Origin: Fragilaria crotonensis
Taxonomy: Eukaryota > Bacillariophyta > Fragilariophyceae > Fragilariales > Fragilariaceae
Direction: 5' to 3'
DNA length: 64,000 nucleotides
NCBI GenBank assembly: GCA_022925895.1
Contig: JAKSYS010000002.1
Location: 310,001 to 374,000, forward strand
A model generated the notes under the pieces. The model searched no databases and was not told the origin of the DNA. It was given only the letters and a program-made list of their open reading frames with translations. The position numbers were made by a program, and so were the translations under genes. Every line of letters begins with the position of its first letter. The stretch's first letter is position 1. Below, piece by piece: positions 50,963-62,248 of this stretch.

Positions 50963-51740
50963 TGGAAAGTGCTCGCGATTTGCCCTTAACAGGATGTTCT
51001 AGCCTGCGACAGTACGTTTGCTGCAATCGCCTGGGTGCAGCAGTCTTCAACCCACCCGACCAAATTCATCTCTTCCACTGCAAAGATACAAGCCAACCAA
51101 GCACAGAATACTTGAACATTGCTGTCTAATTATGAATACACCATAAGGAGAATTTATCGATTACATCCCTCCACCCTTCCCTTCTTGTTTATTGACTTGC
51201 TGGAGCCGTTCAATATGCTGATGAAGAACTTCAAGTTCACATCATTCATTGCTCAAGCTCCCAAGGAAAAGCTTTTTTCGCTTCAGGACTATGATCCCAG
51301 TAACTCTCCACTGGCAAGATTCTGGCTGAAGCTGATCCAGAAGGATGAGGCAACGCCATCGGTTCCTTGTTCGCAGCTGCTTTTTCTTCTGCTGCTGCTA
51401 CAGCTTCAGCTTCCCTTTTGCTCTTGATTGCAATTGAATGTCCGTCGTCAGATCCACGATGTCTGAGGATCCCCGAGCCACACTGAACCGATTGCTACTA
51501 ATTCTAGCATCTGGCAACAAAGACAAGGAACTTTTCTTTCCATCCGGTGGGTGTTCAACCAATCCGCCTGGGGTTGTGACATAGTACCCCCAAACTTTCT
51601 GCTCTGATTGCTGTACGGATCAATGCCTCTTGCTTTCCGTCCAAGGAATCTTGTGGTATTCAATTCTGAAAAATCATGAAGTATTGCCCCACCACACGAC
51701 AAAATGGATCGGTTCATCACACCTCTATCAAATCCAAGGG
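50963..51740. other. Flank of the decayed transposase
   Basis: Short minus-strand ORFs (51448-51720, with GGTMSQPQADWLNTHRMER) may be further remains of the same transposon. No host gene is visible. Confidence 0.35.
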
Positions 51741-52021
51741 ACTCAAGGGAAGGATATTGAGCCTTGATTGCTCAAAAATACGTTTCATCTGTCAGCCAAT
51801 TGTCTTGGTAATGTTTTTGTTTCGTGACTTTCACTCAAGGGAAGGAAATTGAGCCTTGATTGCTCAAAATACGTTTCATCTGTCAGCCATTTGTCTTTGT
51901 AATGTTTTTGTTTCGTGACTTTCTTGACTCAAGGGAAGGAAATTGAGCCTTGACTGCTCAAAAATATGTTTCATCTGTCAGCCATTTGAATTGGTAATGG
52001 TTTTGTTTCGTGACTCGTGAC
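51741..52021. repeat. Three tandem copies of a 92-95 bp unit
   Basis: Units start at 51741, 51833 and 51927 with ACTCAAGGGAAGGA(T/A)ATTG and end with TTTTGTTTCGTGACT. Copies differ by a handful of bases and 2-3-bp indels; the third is more diverged at its end. Confidence 0.92.
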
Positions 52022-52653
52022 TTCGATCCAAGACTGGCAGTACACCTGTAGTAGCGTCTTCATTGTAGCCGATCAGGAAGACTTTTTAAGTCAAGGGCCT
52101 CACCAACTTGGTAAACGAGCATATGTCACCAAAATGTTTTCCTGATGTGGATTGGAAGGTGATTCAATCACCGTTTCATTATCATGGTCCCCTGTTCTTT
52201 TTTGTGTGTGGAAATGATCGCGTTGTTTGGATTCGCGAGGATGCCGGATCTGGCTCGCGAACCTGACGTCTCAGGATTTAATACTGAGCCTGCAGGAGTT
52301 ATACGTTTCATGTAATTTACTCAGAATCAAGCCATGTATGCATGCAATATGCAATACTACAGTACACAATACACACTGTATATTATTGTACTGTGTTATT
52401 AGGTACTGGTACTGTACTCCCTAAGAATCATTGTACCATGTATAATGTATAACTCCAGTATGGAGCGTGGCAGCGTAGGTCCCTCTACTGTACCGGTAGT
52501 AGACGTCCTACAGTACTGGTACCTTGTGCGTATGCTGAATGCAGAATGCTGCCAACAACATGCATACTACAAACTACAAACGATGTACCGTACGCGTGAA
52601 ATAATGGGACTTTCGTGCCGTGTGATGCAATTGGGAGAATCACGTTCCAGGCC
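52022..52653. other. Spacer and promoter region of the glyoxalase II gene
   Basis: No gene. GTAC-rich at 52,400-52,530 with GTACCGGTAG and ACAGTACTGGTACC. ORFs here are artefacts of composition. Confidence 0.5.
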
Positions 52654-53918
52654 ATGACGACGATCTGCCTATCGCCTCGTCGACTTCCAACTTGTGCTGC
52701 GCTCGCTATTCTTTCCGTATCCTCATCCCTGGCTTGGTCCTCAGCCAACCCGCAATCTAGTGAGTCTGCTTCGTCGTGCGATGAAATAATCATCAATGGG
52801 ACAAATGTTCGTGACGTTCAGAACGGTAGTTTTCTCATGATTGTCATCCTTGATTCGCAGGATCGTTTCAACGCGATTTATCCCGTGCTTCCATGTCATC
52901 ACTCACAGTTGCTCAATTTCCCTGTCTAAGTGACAACTATGGATATTTGATCCACGATGAAGCGAGTGGATGCACGGCCGCGATTGATACCCCCTGTGCA
53001 TCGACATACCGGAAGGAGTTGCTAAAGCGTGGTTGGAAATTGACTCATATATTGAATACTCACCAGTAAGTCTACAATCGAACAGTGCAAGGCTATGTGA
53101 TTCTTCCAAATAAATTTGCCAATATCGCAGCGCTGGTTGTGTTTCTTATGAACCACTCACTCGAACTGGCGACGTTGCTCACTCAGTCATTATGATCATA
53201 CTGGTGGCAACGTGGACCTCAAGGAATTAGGCAACGATATCAAAGTACTCGGCCCAGACAGAGAGAAGAATAAGATTCCTGGGCTAGATACACCCGTCAG
53301 TGGGGGTGAATGCTTCGAATTCGGTTCGTTCCAGGCTGAGGTATTGGATGTAGGTGGTCATACACTCGGTCACATTGCCTATCACTTTCCTGACCAACAG
53401 ACAGTGTTTTGTGGCGATGCTCTTTTCGCCTTGGGTTGTGGAAGGATGTTTGAGGGGACGCCCGACCAATTCTGGACAAGCCTAAAGCGATTGAGAAATC
53501 TACCCGACGAGACCACTGTGTACTGGTAAGTATTGTCACATTGCGCTTCAACCTGACAGTTTCATGTGTTTGCCTCCTATTCTGGACGTCATCTTTCTTC
53601 TGAGGCTCACATTTGGTTGTCATTCAACGTTCCGCTTGACACAGTGCCCACGAATATACGGAAAGTAATGCAAGATTTGCCCTCACTGTTGAACCCGGGA
53701 ATGCAGAACTAGCTGAGCGCGTGCAGCACGTGCACGATCAACGGGCTCGGGGGGAAGCCACTGTCCCAACCAAGATAGGTTTGGAAAAACGCACAAATCC
53801 TTTTTTACGCGTGGACTCGAGTGATGAGATCCGATCTCGAGTCGGTGTGTTGCCAGGAGATTCAGATGCCGAGGCCTTTGCGAAGGTACGACTAGCGAAG
53901 GATAGCTTTCGTGGATAA
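52654..53918 (+). CDS. HAGH: Glyoxalase II (hydroxyacylglutathione hydrolase), four exons
   Basis: Exons 52654-52759, 52861-53065, 53187-53525 and 53645-53918 join to 307 residues; introns (101, 121 and 119 nt) all start GTGAGT/GTAAGT and end CAG. Splicing restores the metallo-beta-lactamase zinc motif THHHYDHTGGN across exons 2-3 and YCAHEYTESNARFA across exons 3-4. Other hallmarks are PCLSDNYGYLIHDEASG, the metal ligand in VGGHTLGHIAYHF, FCGDALFALGCGRMFEG and a C-terminal KTNPFLR-like EKRTNPFLRVD for glutathione binding. The enzyme hydrolyses S-lactoylglutathione to lactate and glutathione in methylglyoxal detoxification. The first 30 residues (CAALAILSVSSSLAW) form a targeting-type leader, suggesting an organellar isoform. 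An alternative first-intron donor at 52826 would give an unlikely 35-nt intron. Confidence 0.95.
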
Positions 53919-54384
53919 CTTAGTTTGCTACTGCGTCACTTCGAACTTGGAATACTACCAGTAGATTCTGGAGTTGTACACTGCGTATTGTACACTTCCT
54001 GAGATTGCGCGCGCACTTGCACAAAGAAACACCGAATTCAGCGTCCCACGTCCCACTCAGTTACCGAGACGTTTTGAGTGCAGGGACATCCGGAATTCCG
54101 GTTTAACCCAAACATTTCAAGTTTTTGGGAATACGAGTGATTCTTGGTGGGAGCATGGCGGAACCCGTACAGAAGTACTGCACTGCCAGGCAGAGCTCCT
54201 ACGAATTGTTTTGTCCCAAAATAAATCTTAGGCACAGACACCAGAAGAAAAAAACAATGTCGTTAACGGGATTTGTGGATATTTATAACGATCATGTAAC
54301 GCCATAACATGATGGAAGGCGCCAATATTCCTTCTGCGCCGGCCGGCCGCAAGCTCAAGTTTGGATGTATGGACATCGCTCTGA
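53919..54384. other. Spacer after HAGH
   Basis: No gene. A GC-rich patch GCGCCGGCCGGCCGC at 54,337-54,351 precedes the minisatellite, and a similar GCGCCGGCCGACC follows it at 54,739, so the repeat is bracketed by matching GC-rich blocks. Confidence 0.45.
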
Positions 54385-54730
54385 ACACGATTTCCATTGA
54401 ACCGATTTCGATGAACCAGATTTCCGATGAACCGATTATGATGAACCAGATTTTTAATGAACTGATTTTGATGAACCAGATTTTTAATGAACACGGTTTA
54501 ATGAACCTGATTTCTTAAGAATACAGTTATTGAACCGGGACTCCTTATGACCAAAGAAATGAATCGGGATTCTTAATTAACCGAAGAAAATAACCGTATT
54601 CTAAATGACCGAAAAAATGAATCGGGATTCTTAATGAACCGGAAAAATGAACCGGGATACTTAATGAACCGGAACAATGAACCGGGATTCTTTATGAACC
54701 TAAATAATGAACCGGGATTTTTATTGAACT
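54385..54730. repeat. Degenerate minisatellite based on ATGAACCRGATT
   Basis: About twenty copies of a 13-17-bp phrase ATGAACC(A/G)GATTT or ATGAACCGGGATTCTTA. In the right half, long and short units alternate to give a 30-bp higher-order period, so the + strand reads as ten-residue repeats NEPGF-MN-N; the minus strand is also open (KNLVHQNRFI-type). No evidence of expression. Confidence 0.85.
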
Positions 54731-55889
54731 TTTTGCCGTTGAGCGCCGGCCGACCGATGAATCAACAGTTACGCGCCTGCCTAGCTCTTCGCGCGCCAGC
54801 CTACATTGTAATGATTCCTAATTTAAATAACCGTTTTCCTTCGATTGATTTCAAATATTGTTCGTGTTTGAATACGTCTATAACGTTCTTTGTCAGCGTG
54901 TCTGTTCTATCTTCCATCCAAATGAATGCATTATTTTTCGAGCTCTTTTCTAGTTCTAATATTTCGGTCATTTGATTGCATTGGTCCATAATTATGTCCT
55001 CAACGTCTCGACCACCCGGTTTTCCGGATGTCCCAGGTCTCCGATCTCTGGGAGATGCGGGAAAGTACTCTTTGGAGGTAAACTACTAGACAGTAGACCG
55101 CAGTCTACTACGGTACACTATATTGTTAACGTACCTTAACCACCCTTACAAATACATTGTACGAATGCGATGTAACTTGTGTCTAACGGTAGACCTTCAT
55201 TCGACTTGCGAACGTGAATCAACCTTCAATATCATACGCCGTGGTGGTACTTGTACTTGAACCTGTTACAAGTACTCCGTGTGGACGAAGCGGATATAGG
55301 ATATATCCGTACACGAGTATTCTATGTTCTATGTGGTATGTGGTAAAAGTACCAGGTACCAGTACTCCTTACCTGTGCCGACAACGTACATATGTTGATC
55401 TGTGCTCTGTTAATTGGTGAATGCATAGTACGTTGGATGTATGAAATATGAACAACTGCATAGAGAGTATTGAATTGTGCAGTACCGTACTGTACCATTG
55501 CAGTGGAATACACGAGTGTTGGTAATCGGCACGCGGGATGCTGCAAGCTGTTTGATGGGATTGGAGCAGCCATTTTCATGCCACGGTTATTTTCATACAG
55601 TGCTCGAACTCCACCATAATACTAGTAGACACTACTACCGCTATGTAGCTCCAGCAGAGAATATAGAGAGGTCTCTACTAATTGAGTTTTGTGGATTACT
55701 GGTGCCGGTGTATTTGGTGGCATATTTTAATACTCGAGTACATGGGGAAGGCCTTTATGATGCTTCGTCTTTAGCCAGTGGTGTGCTAGTAGTAGTACAC
55801 TACTACCAGGCACCATACCATACCATACAAAACCACTTGTCTTAATAGTAGAACGTGATCTATGTGTTCACCAGGGCTCCTTCCTCGAA
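54731..55889. other. Gene-free spacer
   Basis: No gene is supportable. GTAC-rich between 55,085 and 55,500 (AAGTACCAGGTACCAGTACT). A short ACCATACCATACCATAC run lies near 55,812. Confidence 0.45.
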
Positions 55890-56700
55890 TCACGAGTGAC
55901 GGACGAAACGGATCAGATATCGGGTCAGATATCTGTCAGATGTTGTACCAGGCGGCTCTCGTAGAAAACATCACCTCGTCCACCAGATCTGATCAGATGT
56001 CGGTCAGATGATCTGTTCAGATCTGCATATATTTACGACCTCGCATGATATTTTTTGTACCACGAGCGTCGTAGAAAAAAAACAGATATCTGTCCACGAT
56101 CTGGCAGATATCTGATCTGTTTCGTCCGTCAAGCATAACATTGTTTTTGCCAAACTTTGAGAGCCCATAACTTTGCCAATAATGGCACCAAAGTAGATAT
56201 TGAAACAGATTCGGAAAGCGCGAGATGTGAACTTTCCGAATCTGTCCTTCATTTTATAATGACCTTCTTCGTTCAATTGTTATATCCCGACAAATGTTGT
56301 CGATTTTGTTGTTTTCGGGAAAAAGTGCTTTCTGATGAGCCTCTAACTCTTCAACGAAGTGAGATACAAGATAAAGTAGTGCAGATTTGGAAAGCTGCTT
56401 CATAGGGCTTTTGATATCTGTTTCAATATCTATGTTGCTGCCATTATTGGCGAAGTTATGGGCTCACAAAGTTTGCCTGAAGGCAAATAACAATGGAATG
56501 CGCACCGTCTTGCCACCGGGACTGACAGATCTGAAAAACAGATCTGTGTCAGATGTTCTCGAGACATCCGTTTTCTTCTACGGCACTCGTGGTACAAACA
56601 CTCCTCGGGACCTCGAACAGATGTCGCATCTGATCGGATACGTGCCACGTTGTACCTCATCAGATCTGTCGGCAAGACGGTTGCGGCTCGTGACTAGCAT
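55890..56700. mobile_element. Long foldback (inverted-repeat) element rich in CAGATCTGATC motifs
   Basis: The two halves are imperfect inverted copies. Inner arms 56140-56219 and 56407-56493 share CCCATAACTTTGCCAATAAT and AGATATTGAAACAGAT (about 85% by eye). Outer arms share TTTGTACCACGAG..CGTAGAA at 56056-56093 and 56562-56598. Both flanks are dense in CAGATCTG/GATCAGAT palindromes. A 14-bp perfect hairpin ACAGATTCGGAAAG lies at 56205-56218/56232-56245. No coding capacity and no clear target duplication. Confidence 0.8.
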
Positions 56701-58562
56701 CATGTTTTCTACATGCAAAGTCCATTGCGACTACGACATACGAATAAACTGTATATACATAGATAGAGATACGAAGATTGTTCACGCGAGTACTTGTCAT
56801 CCACCTACTACAAGTACCGGTTGGACCATTCCAACCAGACTTGACTGCACGATACGCGATGTCGATTGCATACACTGGGTAATAGTGCCCATATCACGCA
56901 TACCTGCAAACTACTGTAGAATCAAAACATACTGGTGTACTGGAGTATCATACAATACAGATCCTCGGACTGAAGTCTGTGCCCTTTCATGATAGCAAGG
57001 GAAAAGCTCGCCTGGAGTAGTACAAGTACTCCAGTACGTCCTCGACAGTAAAATCATCCGTACTGGTACTGGTACTACGGACTCACAAAGAGATATGGTA
57101 TTCAGTATACAGTATGAATATTGTGCCAGTAGCATGCGTTCGCGTATTGGAGATTGGAGTGCACATAGCGCAGTGCACACAAGGAAGACGAGAGTGAAAT
57201 CAATACGCTCCGAGTATCGTACTTGTACTCTGCATGTGTATGCACACAACCCTATTATTGGTATGATAAAAGTACACGAATTGCAGTACGAGTACCTACG
57301 ACGGCACAGATTACGATCATCGAGTCTGTTTTATTTCGCAGCGTCCGCAGCTAAAACCTAAACCTATTTTACATACAGTACGTAATCTTTTTTGGTAGCA
57401 CGTGATCGTTGATACTCTTAGTATTTGTACTGTAGTTGATGATAGTAGTCCGAGTAATGGGAGTGCTACAGTTCTACTCTAGTAGAGAGTAGTAGTACAA
57501 GGACCAGGTACAACGAAGCAGAATCTTGCACTCTCCGGGAAAAATTTGGACTTTCCCGCATCTCCCTGGTATCTATCATATGCGCTTCGATTCTCTGCTC
57601 GTATGCATAGTTCAAAGTTCAAAGTTCAACGTTCGAAGTACAATACTACAGCATCAGCCACTACACCACTACCGGTAGTAGCAGACGACAACGCCAGTAC
57701 CAGGAACTTCGTCATCGAGTTCAAGTATCATACGGTATGATCATAGTACGAGTACTCCAGTACGAAAGATGATAAAACCGGATAGGTTCGTTGTTCGTTT
57801 CGCATATTGAATGACGCCGGTATGGCCGGTGTCCGGTGTGACGCTGTCCTCCGCCAAGTTTGCGACCACTCATCATGGTGACGGAACAATCCACATGGGC
57901 TTTGGGTGCGCCAGGAACTCACAAGTAGGAATACAATATCAAATATACAGCCACTTGTAATTCACCAGGTTTTAGTACGAGAGTAAGCTACCGGTAACCA
58001 AACAGGCAATCATTCACACAAGCAAACTCCCGGTAGGAATCAGTAGAACGTGTATGAATTCCATTCTTTTTGGACTTGTTTGAAGTAACTCGACTTATTG
58101 TGACATCGAACGATATTCCACATGATTCAGCAATTAAATGAACGTTAAATCAACGTTACATTTCTTGTAAGTCCTGGTCCAAGTTGTAAGCATCAAGGGG
58201 GATGGCTCCAGTGCCGTCCGGGGAAATCTTTCGCTAGTGTAAAACAAGGTCAAGGAACATGTACTTGCACTGTCACTGAATCTTGACTTATAGACGTCGT
58301 AATCGCTTTCGTAGCCCAATGACGCACATACTCGATTAAGTTCGATCGGTCAGTATATCCTGTAGAAACCTACCCCTTGGCAGATAGCAAGATCCGTTTA
58401 GGATCTTCGTGCATGAGAGGAAAAGTCGTTCATTTCTACGGGTTTTCTTCCTTTATCCGCCGTATCCATACATGTGGCTCAGGCTGCCACTTCTTCCCAC
58501 AACAACACGAGAGTTTGAAACTTCGCACGTCTTTGGACTTTCTATAGTTGGAACTTGGAACA
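56701..58562. other. Gene-free spacer upstream of the cyclin gene
   Basis: No gene is seen. GTAC-rich between 57,010 and 57,520. A short heptamer run (GTTCAAA, with variants) lies at 57,608-57,635. The 300 bp before 58563 should hold the cyclin promoter. Confidence 0.45.
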
Positions 58563-59609
58563 ATGATCAGCGATAGCGAATACACTTCCACTGCTCCCTC
58601 CTCCATCCTCGAGGCAGATGATTTCCCTACCTCTTCCTGTCGACACTCGAGAGAGGTGCAGGCGATTCACGAGCTGAATGTGATGCTTTTTCAAGAAAGG
58701 ACCAATTACTCCAACGCTTTTGATTACCTTGCCTTCGAATCCTCGCCAGCAGACTGCATGCGTTACCATGAACGCGTCAGTGCAGCATGGCGTCGAAAGA
58801 TCTGTGAGTGGACTTTCGAAGTGGTGGATCACTTCGAATTCGATCGCGAGGTCGTTTCCATCGCGCTCTCGTATCTCGATCGCGTTGTATCTATGAAGAC
58901 CAAGCATTCTGGTGAGCCGATGCACCGACGCGACTTTCAACTCGTTGCTGTCACTTGTCTCTACCTAGCCATCAAGCTCCATGGGGAAGTGGACTCGTAT
59001 GATGGACCAAGACGCAAACTCAAGATCCATGCATTTGTTGAGCTCTCCCGTGGTCTCTTCACAGTGGAGACCTTGGCTGCGAAGGAGCGCGAAATCCTCG
59101 AGTTGTTAGAATGGAAAGTCAACCCCCCGACTACCGTTCGTATCGTTGCTACGCTACTCCGTCTCCTCCCTGACTGTGATCTCTACGACGCTCCTGACTA
59201 CGTTAACGCAGCTAGCGCTGTCTACGAGAGGGCGAGATATTTAACTGAACTCTCGGTGTGTGTCACTACGCTCTCGTTTAACTACACATCCTCCGAGATT
59301 GCCTACGCTTCGATCCTGTGCGCCATGGACGCACTACAGCATAAGGTCCATATTCCTCACGAAGTAAAAGTCGATTTCTTTAACAGGATTTCTGAAGCTA
59401 CGAACCTCACTCCTCAGGCACTTGAACCAATTCGCCTTCTGTTGATCGAGCTTTGTCCAACAATGTTCGCACTTGAACTTTCACGATGCGAAAGCCAAGA
59501 AAACATTGAAAGTTCCGAGAGCGACGGGAAGAGCTCTCCTGTCAGCATTATGAACCCACTTCTATGTGCAGAGTCGCCTCGTAAGCGAGGACGCCACCAT
59601 TCGACTTAA
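58563..59609 (+). CDS. Cyclin, diatom-expanded (dsCYC-like) type
   Basis: Intronless, 348 residues from ATG 58563; a TTG five codons upstream has no support. The cyclin-N box spans about 35-165: YHERVSAAWRRKICEWTFEV contains the conserved Arg, followed by FDREVVSIALSYLDR and DFQLVAVTCLYLAIKLHGEV, with Lys and Glu of the CDK-binding surface present. The segment FVELSRGLFTVETLAAKERE, then ILELLEWKVNPPTT, is the signature of stramenopile cyclins. The second fold (about 170-305) is divergent. The Ser-rich C-terminus ends PRKRGRHHST, a likely nuclear signal. It would activate a cyclin-dependent kinase; many such diatom cyclins respond to nutrients or light, but the specific role is unknown. Confidence 0.9.
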   Translation: MISDSEYTSTAPSSILEADDFPTSSCRHSREVQAIHELNVMLFQERTNYSNAFDYLAFESSPADCMRYHERVSAAWRRKICEWTFEVVDHFEFDREVVSIALSYLDRVVSMKTKHSGEPMHRRDFQLVAVTCLYLAIKLHGEVDSYDGPRRKLKIHAFVELSRGLFTVETLAAKEREILELLEWKVNPPTTVRIVATLLRLLPDCDLYDAPDYVNAASAVYERARYLTELSVCVTTLSFNYTSSEIAYASILCAMDALQHKVHIPHEVKVDFFNRISEATNLTPQALEPIRLLLIELCPTMFALELSRCESQENIESSESDGKSSPVSIMNPLLCAESPRKRGRHHST

Positions 59610-60979
59610 GGATCCAAACCTACCCCTTCATGCGCACAGTCTAAACGTGCAGCCCAACTCTCGTCGTTAAGAGAACGCACTTTCCTTGTTCACATCGCAG
59701 GAACTGATCCCCTTTCCTTGTAAATTATACAAAAGCACACAGGCTTACCACCAAAACGAAACTGGGTTGCATCTGAGTAGAAACACACTGTCCCTACGAT
59801 ATAGCAGATCTGTTAACCAAGTTTCTTTTTTCTATGCAGTATGTTTACAACCTTTGAGGACGATTTCTAAAAAGATGTTCAAGACACTGCAGCGCTGTGA
59901 AAAAGACATGACAGGGTATCTGGGATAGCTGATCGACACCAACGGCATTTTGTGACCAACACGTACGGCAACTCAAGCTAGGCAACTATATACACACACA
60001 TTCGAGTTTTGTATATAGACTTTTAAGGACCCAAACTGTCAGTAACTTGATACATCGCTGCGTGCACCACGTTTGAATTTTATGACTCACATACAATTCA
60101 AGCAAGAGGATGCTATTCAAGTGTCGCAGCATCTGTCACAGTGACCAAGTATTCCTGAAAGCGAGATGGTACAGTAGCTCGCTCTTTCAATCGAAATGTA
60201 ATAGAATCCTACGGCAGACGACTTCCAGACGATACGTAGAACGATGGTACCAGGTACCAGTAACGATCATGTTCAATGAGTTGATATTCGGATGTCTCGT
60301 AGTGGTATGTCATATGAGGTCTGACGAGGAATCCTACGGTTGGAAGTCATACGACAGAAGAGACGTGAAAGTCATCTGCCTGGTGTGTCGTACTATGGAA
60401 CTTTGGGTGGCATATGATAACCTATTTAAGATTTTTGATAGAACGGATGAAGGAACCGGAGTACCGTACGTTCCTTCATCCTCTCTTTTCATGCATGCCA
60501 TTTCACGAGCGCTGCCGGTAGGCGGCTTCAAGAACAAAATACTATACTCGAGTTCTACCGGTAGTGGCGAACGAGTGCAGCTGGCAAGTGGAGAAGGTAC
60601 TGTACTGTGCACTGTGCATGTACATAATTCGTACCGCGGTTCGACCATATACTGTGCTGTCATAGGTGTGTACAGGTACGAATAACTTCTTTAACCTACG
60701 GTAGAAACTAAACTGAGTACCGGTAGATTTGTACAGTACTTCGAGCAGTGTTTTCTACCGGTAGTAGCCTTGTACTGTAGGATTCGGAATGCGTAGGTTT
60801 TGTATACCAGAGGTATGCGCAGTGCACGACTATCCCATACTTCCATCGAGGCGCGAGGCTTGCGTTTTCTTACTTTGAATTACTCCCGCCAAAATACCCC
60901 AACATGTGTGCGTCATGCCCATTGCCCATGAACAGGTTCCCATTACTGCTTGTTGATCCTGTTGACTTCCTGTTGTAAA
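59610..60979. other. Spacer between cyclin and RFC2
   Basis: No convincing gene. GTAC palindromes are dense at 60,170-60,270 and 60,660-60,790 (GGTACCAGGTACCAGTAAC). The open frame at 60110-60685 has no recognisable domain. Confidence 0.45.
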
Positions 60980-62098
60980 ATGACTACGACGAATAAGGAC
61001 AACAATCCGGCCAAGAAGCTCAAGCTGACAGCATACTCGTTGCCTTGGGTTGAAAAGTATCGTCCGGTGACTCTTGATCAAGTGGTGGGAAATGAAGATA
61101 CCATATCACGCCTTCAAGCCATATCGGAAGATGGCAACATGCCCAACCTCATTCTGAGCGGTCCACCGGGAACCGGAAAGGTGAGTCCACTGCATTGACA
61201 CCCATACTTACGAGAATAGAATCTTCAAGGTGTACCTACTAACTTCCACTGCATATCCAATTTACAGACGACATCTGTCCATGCACTTGCTCGTCAACTC
61301 CTCGGAAGCGAACACTACCAGTCCGCTGTCCTCGAACTGAACGCCTCCGATGCACGTGGCATTGACGTAGTTCGGAACAAGATTAAATCCTTTTGTCAAT
61401 CCAAACGCACCTTGCCACCGAACCGTCACAAGATTGTCATTTTGGACGAGGCCGACTCCATGACCTCGGCAGCCCAGCAGGCGATGCGCCGCACGATGGA
61501 AATCTATTCCAATACCACGCGATTTGCATTGGCGTGCAATCGATCAACGCAAATTATTGAGCCGATCCAATCGCGAGCCGCAATTTTGCGATATTCTAAA
61601 TTGTCGGACGAGCAAGTGTTGACACGATTGCGATTTGTTTGCCAAGAAGAAGAAGTTAGTTATGATGTCGGGGGCTTGGAAGCACTGCTGTTTACAGCAG
61701 AAGGTGACTTGCGACATGCTTTGAATAACTTGCAAGCTACGGTTAGTGGTTTTGGCCATGTATCTGCCGAGAATGTTTGGAAAGTGTGTGATCAGCCCCA
61801 CCCGACAATTGTTAGTGAGTTGTTGACGGCATGTCACAAATCGGACCTCAAGGTGGCGAAGGAACGCCTGCAAGTCCTGTGGCATTCGGGATATGCCGCG
61901 TCCGACATTATTGGGACAATCTTTCGTGTCACCAAGGCGCATCCTGACTTGGAGGAAGGGCTTCTCTTGGAGTTTATCCGGGAAATCGGATTCACTCACA
62001 TGCGGATTGCCGACGGAGTGGACAGTCTGTTGCAGCTCTTGGGACTCATAAGTCGGTTGTGTCAAATCGCTACAAAGCTCAAGAAGGAGTTGATCTAG
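60980..62098 (+). CDS. RFC2: Replication factor C subunit 2 (clamp loader; yeast Rfc4 equivalent)
   Basis: Two exons, 60980-61180 and 61268-62098, join to 343 residues. The 87-nt intron (GTGAGT...TTTACAG) splits the Walker A loop: GPPGTGK in exon 1, TTS in exon 2. Conserved parts: [20 protein letters not shown], Walker [21 protein letters not shown] (sensor 1), IIEPIQSR, and the C-terminal collar with [23 protein letters not shown]2 is one of four small AAA+ subunits that load PCNA at primer-template junctions in replication and in checkpoint loaders. Odd points: the RFC signature SRC reads SRA here, and the usual NASNDRGI reads NASDARGI. The arginine finger itself is kept. The ATG at 60980 is the only start near the conserved N-terminus. 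Confidence 0.96.
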
Positions 62099-62248
62099 GT
62101 CACAAGTCTTTACTAAAGCATAGACAGAGTGAAGCGCACACCAGTTTTCAATGAGTATCAGTAGTAGGCAGCTCGAAGTTTGTGCAGCACTCTATACTTT
62201 GACTTATTTGTTTTCAAATACCCATTATAGTAGCGAGATGCGGCCCCA

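Noticed and set aside
52826-52860. 35-nt first intron in the glyoxalase gene
   Set aside because: A stronger GTGAGT donor at 52760 gives a 101-nt intron in the correct phase.
60110-60685. 191-codon ORF between cyclin and RFC2
   Set aside because: Starts with an ATG but has no recognisable domain and overlaps GTAC-rich spacer; probably chance.
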